Part shown: positions 23,546 through 31,811 of the stretch, in pieces
How positions within the stretch are numbered: the stretch's first letter is position 1
Layout: every line of letters starts with the position of its first letter
Assembly: GCA_031119155.1 (NCBI GenBank)
Contig: JAVHYH010000001.1
Location: forward strand, 10,249-50,151
Direction: 5' to 3'
Source: Brevundimonas sp.
Lineage (GTDB): Bacteria; Pseudomonadota; Alphaproteobacteria; Caulobacterales; Caulobacteraceae
DNA length: 39,903 bases
Program-made: the position numbers and the translations under genes
Notes under the pieces: model-generated
What the model saw: only the letters and a program-made list of their open reading frames with translations
The model's database searches: none
Told to the model about the DNA's origin: nothing

Positions 23546-24262
23546 TTAAGCTTGGGCGCCCGCCAGCATCGCGTTCGACGCCGTCTCGATGCTCTCCTCC
23601 AGCCGCGCCATGAACTCCACCCGCTTCAGGCCGGCGGGGATGGCGGGCAGGAATTCATAGACGACCGTGCCCGGATGGCGGCGGAAGCCGTGCGCGGGCC
23701 AGTGGACGCCGGAGTTGGTGGCGATGGGGGTGCAGGGGGCCTCGAGATCGCGATACAGGGCGGCGATGCCGGGCTTGTAGTCCGGGGCGGCGCCGACCTC
23801 CGCGCGGGTGCCTTCCGGGAAGATCAGGATCTGCCGTCCCTCGGCGTGCCGGGCGCGGGCCTGTTTGACCATGTCCTTCAGCGCCTTGGAGTGGGCCGAC
23901 CGGTCCACGGCAATCATCTTCGTCTTCCAGGCGAACCAGCCGAAGAAGGGCAGGGGCATCAGCTCCTTCTTCATGATGAAGCAGTTGTCCGGCAGGACCG
24001 CGAACGGCGCGATGACGTCCAGCATGCTCTGGTGCTTGGCCGCCATCAAAGCGGCCCCGACCGGGCGGTGCTCAAGTCCACGAAACTCGACCTTCACCCC
24101 GGCGATCCAGCGCAGGCCGAACAGCACGAATTTGGCCCAGCCCCGGATCACCCACATTGCGGGGCGATAGGGCAGCAGCAGCATCGGCGACAGGCCGACC
24201 GCGAACAGGGCCATCGACAGATAGAGCCAGACGACGAAGACGAGCGAACGCAGGGTGGTCAC
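23546..24262 (-). CDS. 1-acyl-sn-glycerol-3-phosphate acyltransferase (PlsC family)
   Basis: This 238-residue membrane-associated acyltransferase makes phosphatidic acid from lysophosphatidic acid. It has an N-terminal membrane segment (VFVVWLYLSMALFAVGLSPM) and the four acyltransferase blocks: block I in MAAKHQSMLDV (H-x4-D), block II in FFGWFAWKTKMIAVDRS, block III in ILIFPEGTRAEVG, and block IV near CTPIATNSGVHWP. The start is GTG at 24262, 2 bases after the stop of the DUF218 gene. It is the last gene of the ftsE-ftsX-DUF218-plsC unit. Confidence 0.93.
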   Translation of the reverse strand: MTTLRSLVFVVWLYLSMALFAVGLSPMLLLPYRPAMWVIRGWAKFVLFGLRWIAGVKVEFRGLEHRPVGAALMAAKHQSMLDVIAPFAVLPDNCFIMKKELMPLPFFGWFAWKTKMIAVDRSAHSKALKDMVKQARARHAEGRQILIFPEGTRAEVGAAPDYKPGIAALYRDLEAPCTPIATNSGVHWPAHGFRRHPGTVVYEFLPAIPAGLKRVEFMARLEESIETASNAMLAGAQA

Positions 24263-24264
24263 GA

Positions 24265-24897
24265 TCAGGCGGCCTTTTCTTGCGGCGCGTCAGCGGCGGT
24301 CGCCGGACGCTCCTCGCCGGTGATCCGGTTCACGGCGACGCGGCCCAGCGCCGCAAGGTATTTCATGTATTCCAGCGTCATCCGCCGGGCGGTGACGGCG
24401 GCCCGCCACCAGCGTGAATTGTCCAGCGACGGCGTCTCGACGGCATAGGCGGTCAGCTTGACCCCCGGCGCGGCGGCGCGGATCTCGGTCAGGGCGCGGG
24501 CCATGTGATAGTCCGAGGTGACCACGATCAGGCTTTCATAGCCCTTGGCGTCGGCCCAGGCCGCGATCTCCTGCGCATTGCCGACGGTGTCCTCGGCCTC
24601 GAAGCCCAGATCGACGCAGCAGTTGAACAGGCGGCTCGAGCCGGGCGTCAGGGCGCGAAGCTCCTGACGACGAACCTCGCGGTTCACGCCCGAGATCAGC
24701 ACCCGCTCGCCCTTGTCCTGCTCCAGCAGGCGGATGGCGGCGTTGACCCGCTCGGCCGACGGACCGGTCAGGGCCACGATGGCGTCGGCGCGCGCGGGCT
24801 CCTCGGCGGGCGTATAGCCGCGGACCCGTTCGGCGAAGACGAACAGGCCGATCAGCCAGATCAGCACCAGAATGGCGATGAAAGTCAGAAACTTCAT
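24265..24897 (-). CDS. YdcF/SanA-like DUF218 protein
   Basis: This 210-residue protein has an N-terminal membrane anchor (FLTFIAILVLIWLIGLFVFA) and a DUF218 domain. Family motifs are ADAIVALTGPSAERVNAAIR, ERVLISGVNREV, GFEAEDTVGNAQEIAAWA and IVVTSDYHMARALTEIR. Characterised relatives (ElyC, SanA) affect envelope integrity and peptidoglycan-precursor lipid metabolism. It lies between ftsX and plsC with gaps of 9 and 2 bases, and this synteny is typical of alphaproteobacteria. Confidence 0.9.
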   Translation of the reverse strand: MKFLTFIAILVLIWLIGLFVFAERVRGYTPAEEPARADAIVALTGPSAERVNAAIRLLEQDKGERVLISGVNREVRRQELRALTPGSSRLFNCCVDLGFEAEDTVGNAQEIAAWADAKGYESLIVVTSDYHMARALTEIRAAAPGVKLTAYAVETPSLDNSRWWRAAVTARRMTLEYMKYLAALGRVAVNRITGEERPATAADAPQEKAA

Positions 24898-24906
24898 GCC
24901 TTTAGC

Positions 24907-25788
24907 TTACCCATGCCCCCTCAGCCGCGCCAGCGCCGTGAAGCGCGCGGCGACAAGCGCCACCGTAGCCGCCAGCAGCGGACATGGCGAGAGCAGCAGA
25001 ATATCACTCCAGGCGACCGGCAGGGCGGGGGACAGGCCCTCGCTGCCGCCCAGCAGGCGCATCGCCGACGCCGCCAGCATGGCCGCCAGCGCCCCCGCCG
25101 CGCCTGCGCCCGCCGCCAGCAGGCCGTAGCGGCGCTGGAACAGGCCGGCGATCCGGTTGTCCGAGGCGCCGTTCAGGCTCAGGGTCTGGATCACTGCGGC
25201 CTGCGCCGCCATCCCGGCGCGTGTCGCATAGGCCACCGCCGCCCCCGCCGCGCCGGCGGTCAGGACGAAGGCGAGAACCGCCAGCACGGTGATCAGGCCC
25301 GCCGATCGCTCGGCCTCGCCGCGCCACAGGCTGTGGTCGTCTACACTGGCGTCCACCCCTGCCTGCGCCAGCGCGCGGCTCAGGGTCACCGCGCTGGCCG
25401 GCGCCTCGCGGTTCAGGCGCACGGTGACCAGATAGGGCAGGGGCAGGTCCGGCAGTACGGCATCCCCGACCCAGGGACGCAGCAGATTCTCCGCCGTCTT
25501 GCGGTCCATGGCCACGGCCTCGTCCACGCCGTCCACGCCGGCGAGGGTCTCGGCGGCGCGGGCCGCGGCGGCGTCGCCGGTTTCGCCCACACGCGGTCGC
25601 ACCTGCACCGTCGCCTCGGCGCCGAGCGCCCGCGCCCAGCCGTGCGCGGCCCGATCCGCCGCCAGGGCCCCCACCGCCGACAGGCAGGCGAGGAAGCACA
25701 GCACGGCGATCACCGCCGCCAGCCAGGGCTCGCCGCCGGTGTCGCGCGGCAGGATGGGTGCGCGCTGGGGGAAGAACCGGCCCATCAT
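24907..25788 (-). CDS. ftsX: Cell division protein FtsX
   Basis: This 293-residue FtsX-type membrane protein forms a complex with FtsE that controls cell-wall hydrolysis at the division site. The N-terminal membrane segment is LAAVIAVLCFLACLSAVGAL. It is followed by a periplasmic domain (about residues 45-165, including GVDGVDEAVAMDRKTAENLL). Three C-terminal helices end with SPCPLLAATVALVAARFTAL. The ATG overlaps the ftsE stop by 3 bases, a classic coupled arrangement. Confidence 0.9.
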   Translation of the reverse strand: MMGRFFPQRAPILPRDTGGEPWLAAVIAVLCFLACLSAVGALAADRAAHGWARALGAEATVQVRPRVGETGDAAAARAAETLAGVDGVDEAVAMDRKTAENLLRPWVGDAVLPDLPLPYLVTVRLNREAPASAVTLSRALAQAGVDASVDDHSLWRGEAERSAGLITVLAVLAFVLTAGAAGAAVAYATRAGMAAQAAVIQTLSLNGASDNRIAGLFQRRYGLLAAGAGAAGALAAMLAASAMRLLGGSEGLSPALPVAWSDILLLSPCPLLAATVALVAARFTALARLRGHG

Positions 25789-26495
25789 GCCCCGCCTCCG
25801 GTCAGTCGTCCGCCGGATAAGGTCAGCACCGTCGCGCCCGAGCGGGCGGCCAGATCGGCGTCATGGGTGGCGATCAGCACGGTGGTGCCCAGCCGGTTCA
25901 TCGACTGGAACAGCTTCAGCAGCCGTCCGGCCATGGCCGCGTCCACATTCCCGGTCGGCTCGTCGGCGATGATCAGATCGGGGCTCGTGACCACGGCCCG
26001 GGCGATGGCCAGCCGCTGCTTCTCGCCCCCCGACAGGGCCGCGGGGCGCGCATCGACCTTCGCGCCCAGTCCGACCCACTCCAGCATCTCGTGCACATTG
26101 TCGGCGTAGTCCTGCACCTTCATCCCGGCCAGTCGCAGCGGCAGGGCGACATTCTCCCAGGCGCTCAGGTGGTCCAGCAGGCGGAAGTCCTGGAACACCA
26201 CCCCCATCCGTCGCCGAAACTCGGGCACGGCGGATCGCGGCGCGGTTCCGGCCTCTTCCCCGAACAACTCCAGCGTCCCCGACTGGGGCCGCGCATCCAG
26301 CGTCAGCAGTTTCAGCAGCGTCGACTTTCCCGCGCCCGACGGCCCGGTAAGGAAGTGGAAAGAGCCCTTGGGCAAAGTGAGGTTAACGTCCCGCAGCACG
26401 CCGGGCGTCTCTTCATAGCCGAACCGCACCCCGCGCAGGCGGGCTGTGGCGGGCGATGAGGCGGCATCGGCGGCGCGACGGGGCTGAACGGACAT
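25785..26495 (-). CDS. ftsE: Cell division ATP-binding protein FtsE
   Basis: This 236-residue ABC ATPase pairs with FtsX. It has Walker A (FLTGPSGAGKSTLLKLLTLD), the Q-loop region (RRMGVVFQDFRLLDHLSAWE), the signature (ALSGGEKQRLAIARAVVTSP), Walker B (LIIADEPTGNVD) and the switch histidine (VLIATHDADLA). ATG at 26495 (MSVQPRRAADA) is chosen; about 20 residues precede the conserved ARLRGVRFGYE core. The frame is open further upstream, but that would overlap the divergent zinc-ribbon gene. The intergenic space to that gene is 69 bases. Confidence 0.95.
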   Translation of the reverse strand: MSVQPRRAADAASSPATARLRGVRFGYEETPGVLRDVNLTLPKGSFHFLTGPSGAGKSTLLKLLTLDARPQSGTLELFGEEAGTAPRSAVPEFRRRMGVVFQDFRLLDHLSAWENVALPLRLAGMKVQDYADNVHEMLEWVGLGAKVDARPAALSGGEKQRLAIARAVVTSPDLIIADEPTGNVDAAMAGRLLKLFQSMNRLGTTVLIATHDADLAARSGATVLTLSGGRLTGGGA

Positions 26496-26564
26496 CAATT
26501 CTTGGATCGGTACGCGGCTGGGCCGCGAACGGGGGAGGGGCGAAGAGCCTCGCAGTCGGCGCTT

Positions 26565-27575
26565 ATGATACTGACCTGCCCGTCCTGCGCCACCAGCTAT
26601 TTCACCCCGAACGATGCGATCGGGGCGAACGGCCGCACCGTGCGCTGCAAGACCTGCAAACACACCTGGCGCGCCACGCTCGAGGAACCGCTCGAACTGT
26701 CCGCCTCCGCGCCGGAAGAGCCCGTCAGCTTCGGTCGTCGGGACGAGCCCGCCGCCGAATCACTGGCCGAGACCCCGGCCCCCGAATTGCCCCGCGCCTT
26801 CCGTGCCCGCGCCGAACAGCAGCGCCGCCTGCGCCGCGCCGCCACCCACGGCGTGGTCTGGGCGGGCGTGGCGTCCGGCTTCGCCGCCTTGCTGGCGGCC
26901 GCCTGGCTGTTCCGGGTCGATGTGGTCGAGATGGCGCCGCGCACCGCCGCCGCCTATGCCGCCGTCGGCCTGACGGTGAACCCGACCGGTCTGGATTTCG
27001 AGGCGATCAGCGCCCGTCCCATGCCCAATGATCCGGGCAAGGTTCTCGTCTCGGGCGCCCTGCGCAATGTGCGCGACAATGAGCGGATCGCACCTCCGGT
27101 GCGGGTCAGCCTGCTGGATGCACATGGCGCCGAGATCGGCCATGCCGTCGTCAATATCGACGCCGCCCCCGTCCTGCCCGGCAAGGTGCAGGGTTTCGCC
27201 GTCGTCATCGCGGATCCCGGCGCGCGAGGTCAGGGCATCGACGTCGACTTCGTTCTGGACGCCGCCGTCGTCCACGCCGCCCCGGCTCACACGCCGGCGC
27301 CGGCGCGCTCGCACACCCCGGCGCCGCCTGCCCATGACGCGGAGCCCCCGGCCCCCGGCCATGGTCCCGCGCCGACCGCTCCGGCCGCGCCGCAGGCCCA
27401 CGGGGTCCAGCCGGTTTCGGTCGCCCGCGAGGCCAGCCTGCGCCCGGCCCTGACGCCCGGCATGGTCATTCCGGCGGACCTTCAGCCCATCGACGCCGTG
27501 CCGACATCGACGGAAGGTCGTTCAAGGGCTCTCGACTCGCACGCCCCTCGGGCGGTATCGCGGGGTCATGGCTGA
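26565..27575 (+). CDS. MJ0042 zinc-ribbon and DUF3426 protein
   Basis: This 336-residue protein starts with a zinc ribbon (MILTCPSCATSYFTPNDAI, then VRCKTCKHTWRA, two CxxC pairs). An acidic linker follows, then one membrane segment (VVWAGVASGFAALLAAAWLF) and a DUF3426 domain (LVSGALRNVRDNERIAPPVR, VRVSLLDAHGAEIGHAVVNI). A His/Pro/Ala-rich tail ends the protein. Function is unknown. It is commonly found next to ftsE in alphaproteobacteria, as here, where the two are divergent. Its last 8 bases overlap the following phosphoribosyltransferase gene. Confidence 0.85.
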   Translation: MILTCPSCATSYFTPNDAIGANGRTVRCKTCKHTWRATLEEPLELSASAPEEPVSFGRRDEPAAESLAETPAPELPRAFRARAEQQRRLRRAATHGVVWAGVASGFAALLAAAWLFRVDVVEMAPRTAAAYAAVGLTVNPTGLDFEAISARPMPNDPGKVLVSGALRNVRDNERIAPPVRVSLLDAHGAEIGHAVVNIDAAPVLPGKVQGFAVVIADPGARGQGIDVDFVLDAAVVHAAPAHTPAPARSHTPAPPAHDAEPPAPGHGPAPTAPAAPQAHGVQPVSVAREASLRPALTPGMVIPADLQPIDAVPTSTEGRSRALDSHAPRAVSRGHG

Positions 27576-28104
27576 CACCTCCCCGACGACGCCCACCGTG
27601 CTGCTTCCGGAAGCGGAGGTGCAACGCATCGTCGCCGACCTCGCCGCGCAGATCGCCCCCGTCATCGACGACGAGACCGTCGCCGCGGTCCTGCTGACCG
27701 GCGGCCTGTGGTTCGCCGCCGACCTGACCCGCGCCCTGTCGCGCGTCGGACGCAACGTCCGCTTCGACGCCCTGTGGCTCGCCTCCTACGGCGACGAGCA
27801 GAACAGCCGGGGCAAGATCGACGTCTATGCCGATTTCCAGCGCTCCATCGAGGGCCGCCGCGTCCTGATCATCGACGACGTCTTCGACACCGGCCTGTCG
27901 CTGGCCGAGGCCGTGCGGATCGCCAAGGAAAAGGGCGCGTCGGAAGTCCTGACCGTCGTCTTCGCCAAAAAGCCCTGGCCCCTGCCGCGCGCGCCTGAAC
28001 CCGACTTCGTCGGCTGGGACGCGCCGAACCGGTTCCTTGTCGGCTACGGGCTGGATCACGCAGGGGCCCTGCGCGGGCTGCCGGATGTGTGTGCGCTGGA
28101 CTAG
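27568..28104 (+). CDS. hpt: Hypoxanthine/purine phosphoribosyltransferase
   Basis: This 178-residue type I phosphoribosyltransferase is of the Hpt kind, salvaging purine bases with PRPP. The PRPP-binding loop is VLIIDDVFDTGLSLAEAVRI. Upstream are VAAVLLTGGLWFAADLTRAL and FDALWLASYGDEQNSRGKID, and the base-binding region is PDFVGWDAPNRFLVGYGLDH. ATG at 27568 overlaps the end of the zinc-ribbon gene. Exact base preference (hypoxanthine, guanine or xanthine) cannot be read from the sequence. Confidence 0.85.
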   Translation: MADTSPTTPTVLLPEAEVQRIVADLAAQIAPVIDDETVAAVLLTGGLWFAADLTRALSRVGRNVRFDALWLASYGDEQNSRGKIDVYADFQRSIEGRRVLIIDDVFDTGLSLAEAVRIAKEKGASEVLTVVFAKKPWPLPRAPEPDFVGWDAPNRFLVGYGLDHAGALRGLPDVCALD

Positions 28105-28108
28105 GTTT

Positions 28109-28185
28109 CAGGTTCCAGGTGTTAGGGGCCAGGCGACTATGCGCCGCGCTCCCCCTCAAACCTGGCCCCTAAAACCTGGAACCTT
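28109..28185. repeat. Inverted-repeat element between hpt and lysA
   Basis: GGTTCCAGGTGTTAGGGGCCAGG (28111-28133) pairs with the arm at 28161-28183 at all but about one position, with a 27-base loop. It exactly fills the gap between the convergent hpt and lysA stops. It lacks a T tract, so it is repeat-like rather than a classical terminator, though it could end both transcripts. Confidence 0.8.
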
Positions 28186-29486
28186 CAGAGCCAGTCCGCC
28201 TTCGGCTCCCGCGCCCACATCTCGTCGTAGCTCGGACGCGGTCGCACGATTGCCCAGCGGTCGCCATCGACCAGCACCTCGGCCACCAGCGGACGCGAGT
28301 TGTACTCGCTCGACAGCACGGCCCCGTAGGCTCCGGCGCTCAGGAAGGCGACCAGATCGCCCGCCTGCAACGGCGCCAGCGACCGGTCGCGGGCGAAGAT
28401 GTCCGTCGACTCGCAGATCGGCCCGACCAGATCGTAGGCCTTGGCCCCACCCTCGCGCGGCGTCACCGGGACGAGGTCGTGGAAGGCGTCATAGAGGGCG
28501 GGCCGCATCAGGTCGTTCATCCCCGCATCGAGGACGAGGAACCGGCGACCATCCGCGCGCTGGTTCACCTGAATGACGCGGCTGACCAGAACGCCCGCAT
28601 TTGCGGCCAGCAGACGGCCCGGCTCGAACGCCGCCTCGACCTCCAGACCGTCCAGCACGCGCGCACACATGGCGGCGTAGTCGGAGATGGAGGGCAGGTC
28701 GGTCTGGCCGTGATAGGGCACGCCCAGCCCGCCGCCGAGGTCCAGCCGGGTGATCTCGCAGCCCTTGGCGCGCAGGGTCTCCACCACGCCCCGGATGGTC
28801 CGGAAGGCGGCCTCCATCGGCGTCAGGTCGGTGATCTGGCTGCCGATGTGGCAGGCCAGCCCGACCGGCGTCACATGCGGCGAAGCGGTGGCGCGGACAT
28901 ACAGGTCGATGGCTTCCTCGACCGGCACGCCGAACTTGTCGGTCGCCCCGCCGGTGGTGATCTTGGCGTGACCGCCCGCGCCGATGTTCGGATTGACCCG
29001 CACGGCAATCGAAGGGGTCGCTACCGCTCGCGACGCGGTCGCTCGCTGCTTGAGCGACGATGAGACGTGGATCAGCCGGTCCAGCTCCGCGCCGCTTTCG
29101 ACGTTGATCTGGCGCACGCCGGTCTCGATGGCGAAGGCCAGTTCGGCGTCGGTCTTGCCCACGCCCGAGAAGATGATTTTGTCGGCCGGGATGCCCGCCG
29201 CCAGCGCCCGGCGGATCTCGCCTTCCGACACGGTGTCGGCGCCGCAGCCCAGCTTCGCCAGCGTCGCCAGCACCGACAGGTTGGAGTTGGCCTTGACCGC
29301 GAAGGCGATCAGGCTGTCGCCCAGCGCACCCCGGTGGTTGTCCAGCGCCCCGCGTAGCAGGCTGTAGTGCCGGGTCAGGGTGGCGGTCGAATAGACATAG
29401 ACCGGCGTGCCGACGGCTTCGGCGATGACGGGCAGGGGCACGCCCTCGGCGTGCAGGACGCCGTCGATCAGGTCGAAATGGTTCAA
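28185..29486 (-). CDS. lysA: Diaminopimelate decarboxylase LysA
   Basis: This 433-residue PLP enzyme makes L-lysine from meso-diaminopimelate. Motifs are the PLP lysine in FAVKANSNLSVLATLAKLG, FSGVGKTDAELAFAIETGV, INVESGAELDRL, RLDLGGGLGVPYHG, FEPGRLLAANAGVLVSRVIQ, CESTDIFARDRSL and SAGAYGAVLSSEYNSRP. Between ELDRL and RVNPN there are about nine more residues than I expect (SSSLKQRATASRAVATPS region, about residues 142-160). They are encoded by a short palindromic stretch. It is the last gene of the argH-lipoprotein-lysA unit. Confidence 0.95.
   Translation of the reverse strand: MNHFDLIDGVLHAEGVPLPVIAEAVGTPVYVYSTATLTRHYSLLRGALDNHRGALGDSLIAFAVKANSNLSVLATLAKLGCGADTVSEGEIRRALAAGIPADKIIFSGVGKTDAELAFAIETGVRQINVESGAELDRLIHVSSSLKQRATASRAVATPSIAVRVNPNIGAGGHAKITTGGATDKFGVPVEEAIDLYVRATASPHVTPVGLACHIGSQITDLTPMEAAFRTIRGVVETLRAKGCEITRLDLGGGLGVPYHGQTDLPSISDYAAMCARVLDGLEVEAAFEPGRLLAANAGVLVSRVIQVNQRADGRRFLVLDAGMNDLMRPALYDAFHDLVPVTPREGGAKAYDLVGPICESTDIFARDRSLAPLQAGDLVAFLSAGAYGAVLSSEYNSRPLVAEVLVDGDRWAIVRPRPSYDEMWAREPKADWL
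29003..29062. repeat. Mini-palindrome in frame within lysA
   Basis: GTCGCTC (29038-29044) and GAGCGAC (29052-29058) form a perfect 7-bp stem around GCTGCTT, next to further GTCGCT/GCTCGCGAC repeats (29017-29040). The stretch coincides with the unexpected insertion in LysA. Confidence 0.45.
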
Positions 29487-29507
29487 GTCAGGATCCCGGG
29501 GAGAGGA

Positions 29508-29744
29508 TCAGCGCGGGCTGTTGCCCGCACCGTCGAAGGGGGTCGAGCCGGGACCGCCGTCGATGGGCAGTTCGCGGTTCGGGCGGTTGACGGTGGCCGG
29601 CTCCGGCAGGCCGGGCGCGCGCGCGTCGCGCATGCCGCGCTCGGTGCGTTTGGCGGGCGGCGCATCAAGGTCGGCCATGCGACCGCAGGCGGCGGCCGAG
29701 ACGGCGATCAGGGCGGCGACGCCCGCGACAACAAGCTTTTTCAT
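29508..29744 (-). CDS. Small lipoprotein between argH and lysA (LptM-like position)
   Basis: This 78-residue lipoprotein begins MKKLVVAGVAALIAVSAAAC, with a lipobox SAAAC and the modified cysteine at residue 20. The mature part starts CGRMADLDAPPAKRTE and is Pro/Arg-rich. Lipoproteins at this spot (between argH and lysA) are usually LptM/YifL-like, helping LptD mature for LPS export. Here the canonical GxKGPL motif after the Cys is degenerate (CGRMADLDAPP), so assignment rests on position and size. Gaps to argH and lysA are 10 and 21 bases, so it belongs to the same operon. Confidence 0.8.
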   Translation of the reverse strand: MKKLVVAGVAALIAVSAAACGRMADLDAPPAKRTERGMRDARAPGLPEPATVNRPNRELPIDGGPGSTPFDGAGNSPR

Positions 29745-29754
29745 CCTGATCCCC

Positions 29755-31185
29755 TTAAGCCAGACGCATGCGCCATTCGGCGATGCGCGCCCGGACCTGT
29801 TCCGGCGCGGTGCCGCCAAAGCTCTGGCGACTGGCGCAGGAGGCCTCAGGCGTCAGCACCTTGTACACCTCTTCCGTCACGCCGGGATGCAGCTTCTGCA
29901 ATTCTTCCAGCGGCAGTTGCGACAGCCCCACGCCCAGCGCCTCGGCCCGCTTCACCGCCGCGCCCGTGACGTGGTGCGCCTGGCGGAACGGCAGGTTCAG
30001 TTCGCGCACCAGCCAGTCGGCCAGATCCGTGGCGGTCGAGAAGCCCGCGCCGGCGGCGGCGGCCATCTTTTCCGTGTTCGGGATCAGGGCCGCGACCATG
30101 GCCGTCATGGCGCCCAGTGCCAGATCCAGCGCATCGAACGCCTCGAACACCGGCGGCTTGTCCTCCTGCATGTCCTTCGAATAGGCCAGCGGCAGGCCCT
30201 TCATCACCGTCGACAGGGCGACCAGCGAGCCCATGATCCGGCCCGTCTTGGCGCGCACCAGTTCGGCGGCGTCCGGGTTGCGCTTCTGCGGCATGATCGA
30301 CGAGCCGGTGGTCAGGTCGTCCGGCAGCGTCACGAAGCCGAACATCGGCGTCATCCACACCACGATCTCTTCCGCCAGTCGCGACAGGTGTCCGGCGCAG
30401 ATCGAGGCGGCGGCCAGGCTCTCCAGCGCGAAGTCGCGGTCCGACACGGCGTCCAGGCTGTTCGCCATCGGACGGTCGAAGCCCAGGGTCGAGGCGGTCA
30501 TGTGCCGGTCGATGGGGAAGGGCGAGCCGGCCAGCGCCGCGGCGCCCAGCGGGTTCTCGTTCATCCGGGTGCGGGCATCGGCGAAGCGCCAGGCATCGCG
30601 CCCGAACATCTCGACATAGGCCATCAGGTGATGGCCCAGCGTCACCGGCTGGGCGGTCTGCAGATGGGTGAAGCCCGGCATCAGGTCGCCGGCATGCTGT
30701 TCAGCGCGCGCCAGCAGGGCCTTCTGCAGACCCTTCACCTGCACCACCTGCCGGTCGCAGGCGTCGCGCACCCACAGGCGGAAGTCGGTGGCCACCTGAT
30801 CATTGCGGCTGCGGGCGGTGTGCAGACGGCCTGACGGTTCGCCGATCAGTTCGTTCAGACGGGCCTCCACATTCATGTGGATGTCCTCGAACTGGTCGCG
30901 GAACGGGAAGCTGCCGTTGCGGATCTCGTCCTCGATGGCGTCCAGCCCGCCCAGGATGGCGTCGGCGTCGGCCTGCTGGATGATCCCCTGCGCGGCCAGC
31001 ATGCGACAATGGGCCCGCGACCCGGCCAGGTCCTGGGCCCAGAGCCTTTGGTCCACGCCGATGGAGACGTTGATCGCCTGCATGATTTCGGCCGGTTTGG
31101 CCGAGAAGCGGCCACCCCACATGTCTTGACCTTTGGCGCCCCCGGGGGCTTTGGTCGCGGGATCGGAGGGCGTCGGGTCTGACAT
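29755..31185 (-). CDS. argH: Argininosuccinate lyase ArgH
   Basis: This 476-residue member of the fumarase/aspartase superfamily cleaves argininosuccinate into arginine and fumarate. Motifs are MWGGRFSAKPAEIMQAINVS, EDIHMNVEARLNELIGEPSG, LHTARSRNDQVATDFRLWVR, MPGFTHLQTAQPVTLGHHLM and the signature GSSIMPQKRNPDAAELVRAK with the catalytic loop. ATG at 31185 (MSDPTPSDPATKAPGG) overlaps the ATG of the divergent TlpA gene in CATG. An alternative start at 31122 (MWGGRF, preceded by AAAGG) would give about 455 residues and leave a normal intergenic gap. Confidence 0.96.
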   Translation of the reverse strand: MSDPTPSDPATKAPGGAKGQDMWGGRFSAKPAEIMQAINVSIGVDQRLWAQDLAGSRAHCRMLAAQGIIQQADADAILGGLDAIEDEIRNGSFPFRDQFEDIHMNVEARLNELIGEPSGRLHTARSRNDQVATDFRLWVRDACDRQVVQVKGLQKALLARAEQHAGDLMPGFTHLQTAQPVTLGHHLMAYVEMFGRDAWRFADARTRMNENPLGAAALAGSPFPIDRHMTASTLGFDRPMANSLDAVSDRDFALESLAAASICAGHLSRLAEEIVVWMTPMFGFVTLPDDLTTGSSIMPQKRNPDAAELVRAKTGRIMGSLVALSTVMKGLPLAYSKDMQEDKPPVFEAFDALDLALGAMTAMVAALIPNTEKMAAAAGAGFSTATDLADWLVRELNLPFRQAHHVTGAAVKRAEALGVGLSQLPLEELQKLHPGVTEEVYKVLTPEASCASRQSFGGTAPEQVRARIAEWRMRLA

Positions 31186-31807
31186 GGCTATCTCGAAGGC
31201 GATAATCGGCGCGGTCGTGGGCGTGCTGCTGATCGGCGTGATCGGCGGCGCGGCGCTGCTATACGCCAATCCGGGCGTGATCGACAAAGCCGCAACGCCG
31301 GAACCGCCCGCGAAAAGCGAGCTGGCCCGTTTCGCCACCGGCGCTATCGCCCGTCTGGAGACTCCGGCGGCGCTCGAACAGGCCCCGGCCTATGTGTTCA
31401 GGACCCGCGACGGCGCGGATGCGCGCCTGTCTGATTTCCGGGGCAAGGTGGTGGTGGTCAATCTGTGGGCCATGTGGTGCGCGCCCTGCCGCACCGAGAT
31501 GCCCACCATTGCGACACTGGCGAAGGACTACGCGGGTCAGGACGTCGTGGTCCTGCCGATCAATGTCGACGCCACCGAGGATGCCATCGCCGACGCGAAG
31601 AGCTTCATCGACGTGCACGAGCCCCTGCCGCTCTACAGCGATCCGAAATTCCAGCTGCCCTTCGAACTGCCGGGCAAGGGCAAGATGCCCCAGACGGTCC
31701 TGCTGGACCGTCAGGGGCGGATCCGCGCCCATTTCTCGGGCGAGGCGGACTGGGCCAGCCCCGAAGCCAAGGCGCTGATCGACGCCCTGCTGGCGGAGCC
31801 GGCCTGA
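31184..31807 (+). CDS. TlpA-family membrane-anchored thioredoxin
   Basis: This 207-residue TlpA/ResA-like disulfide reductase is anchored by an N-terminal helix (IIGAVVGVLLIGVIGGAALL) with the thioredoxin domain in the periplasm. The active site is WAMWCAPCRTEMP (C-A-P-C). Other family segments are LSDFRGKVVVVNLWAMWC, VVVLPINVDATEDAIADAKS and KGKMPQTVLLDRQGRIRAHF with the cis-proline. Relatives reduce apocytochrome c or copper-centre cysteines. ATG at 31184 is chosen because it precedes the membrane anchor; GGAGGG lies about 14 bases upstream, which is rather far. Confidence 0.92.
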   Translation: MAISKAIIGAVVGVLLIGVIGGAALLYANPGVIDKAATPEPPAKSELARFATGAIARLETPAALEQAPAYVFRTRDGADARLSDFRGKVVVVNLWAMWCAPCRTEMPTIATLAKDYAGQDVVVLPINVDATEDAIADAKSFIDVHEPLPLYSDPKFQLPFELPGKGKMPQTVLLDRQGRIRAHFSGEADWASPEAKALIDALLAEPA

Positions 31808-31811
31808 GGCC

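Noticed and set aside
24505..26109. A 534-codon open frame on the plus strand
   Set aside because: It is antisense to DUF218, ftsX and ftsE, all of which have recognisable motifs.
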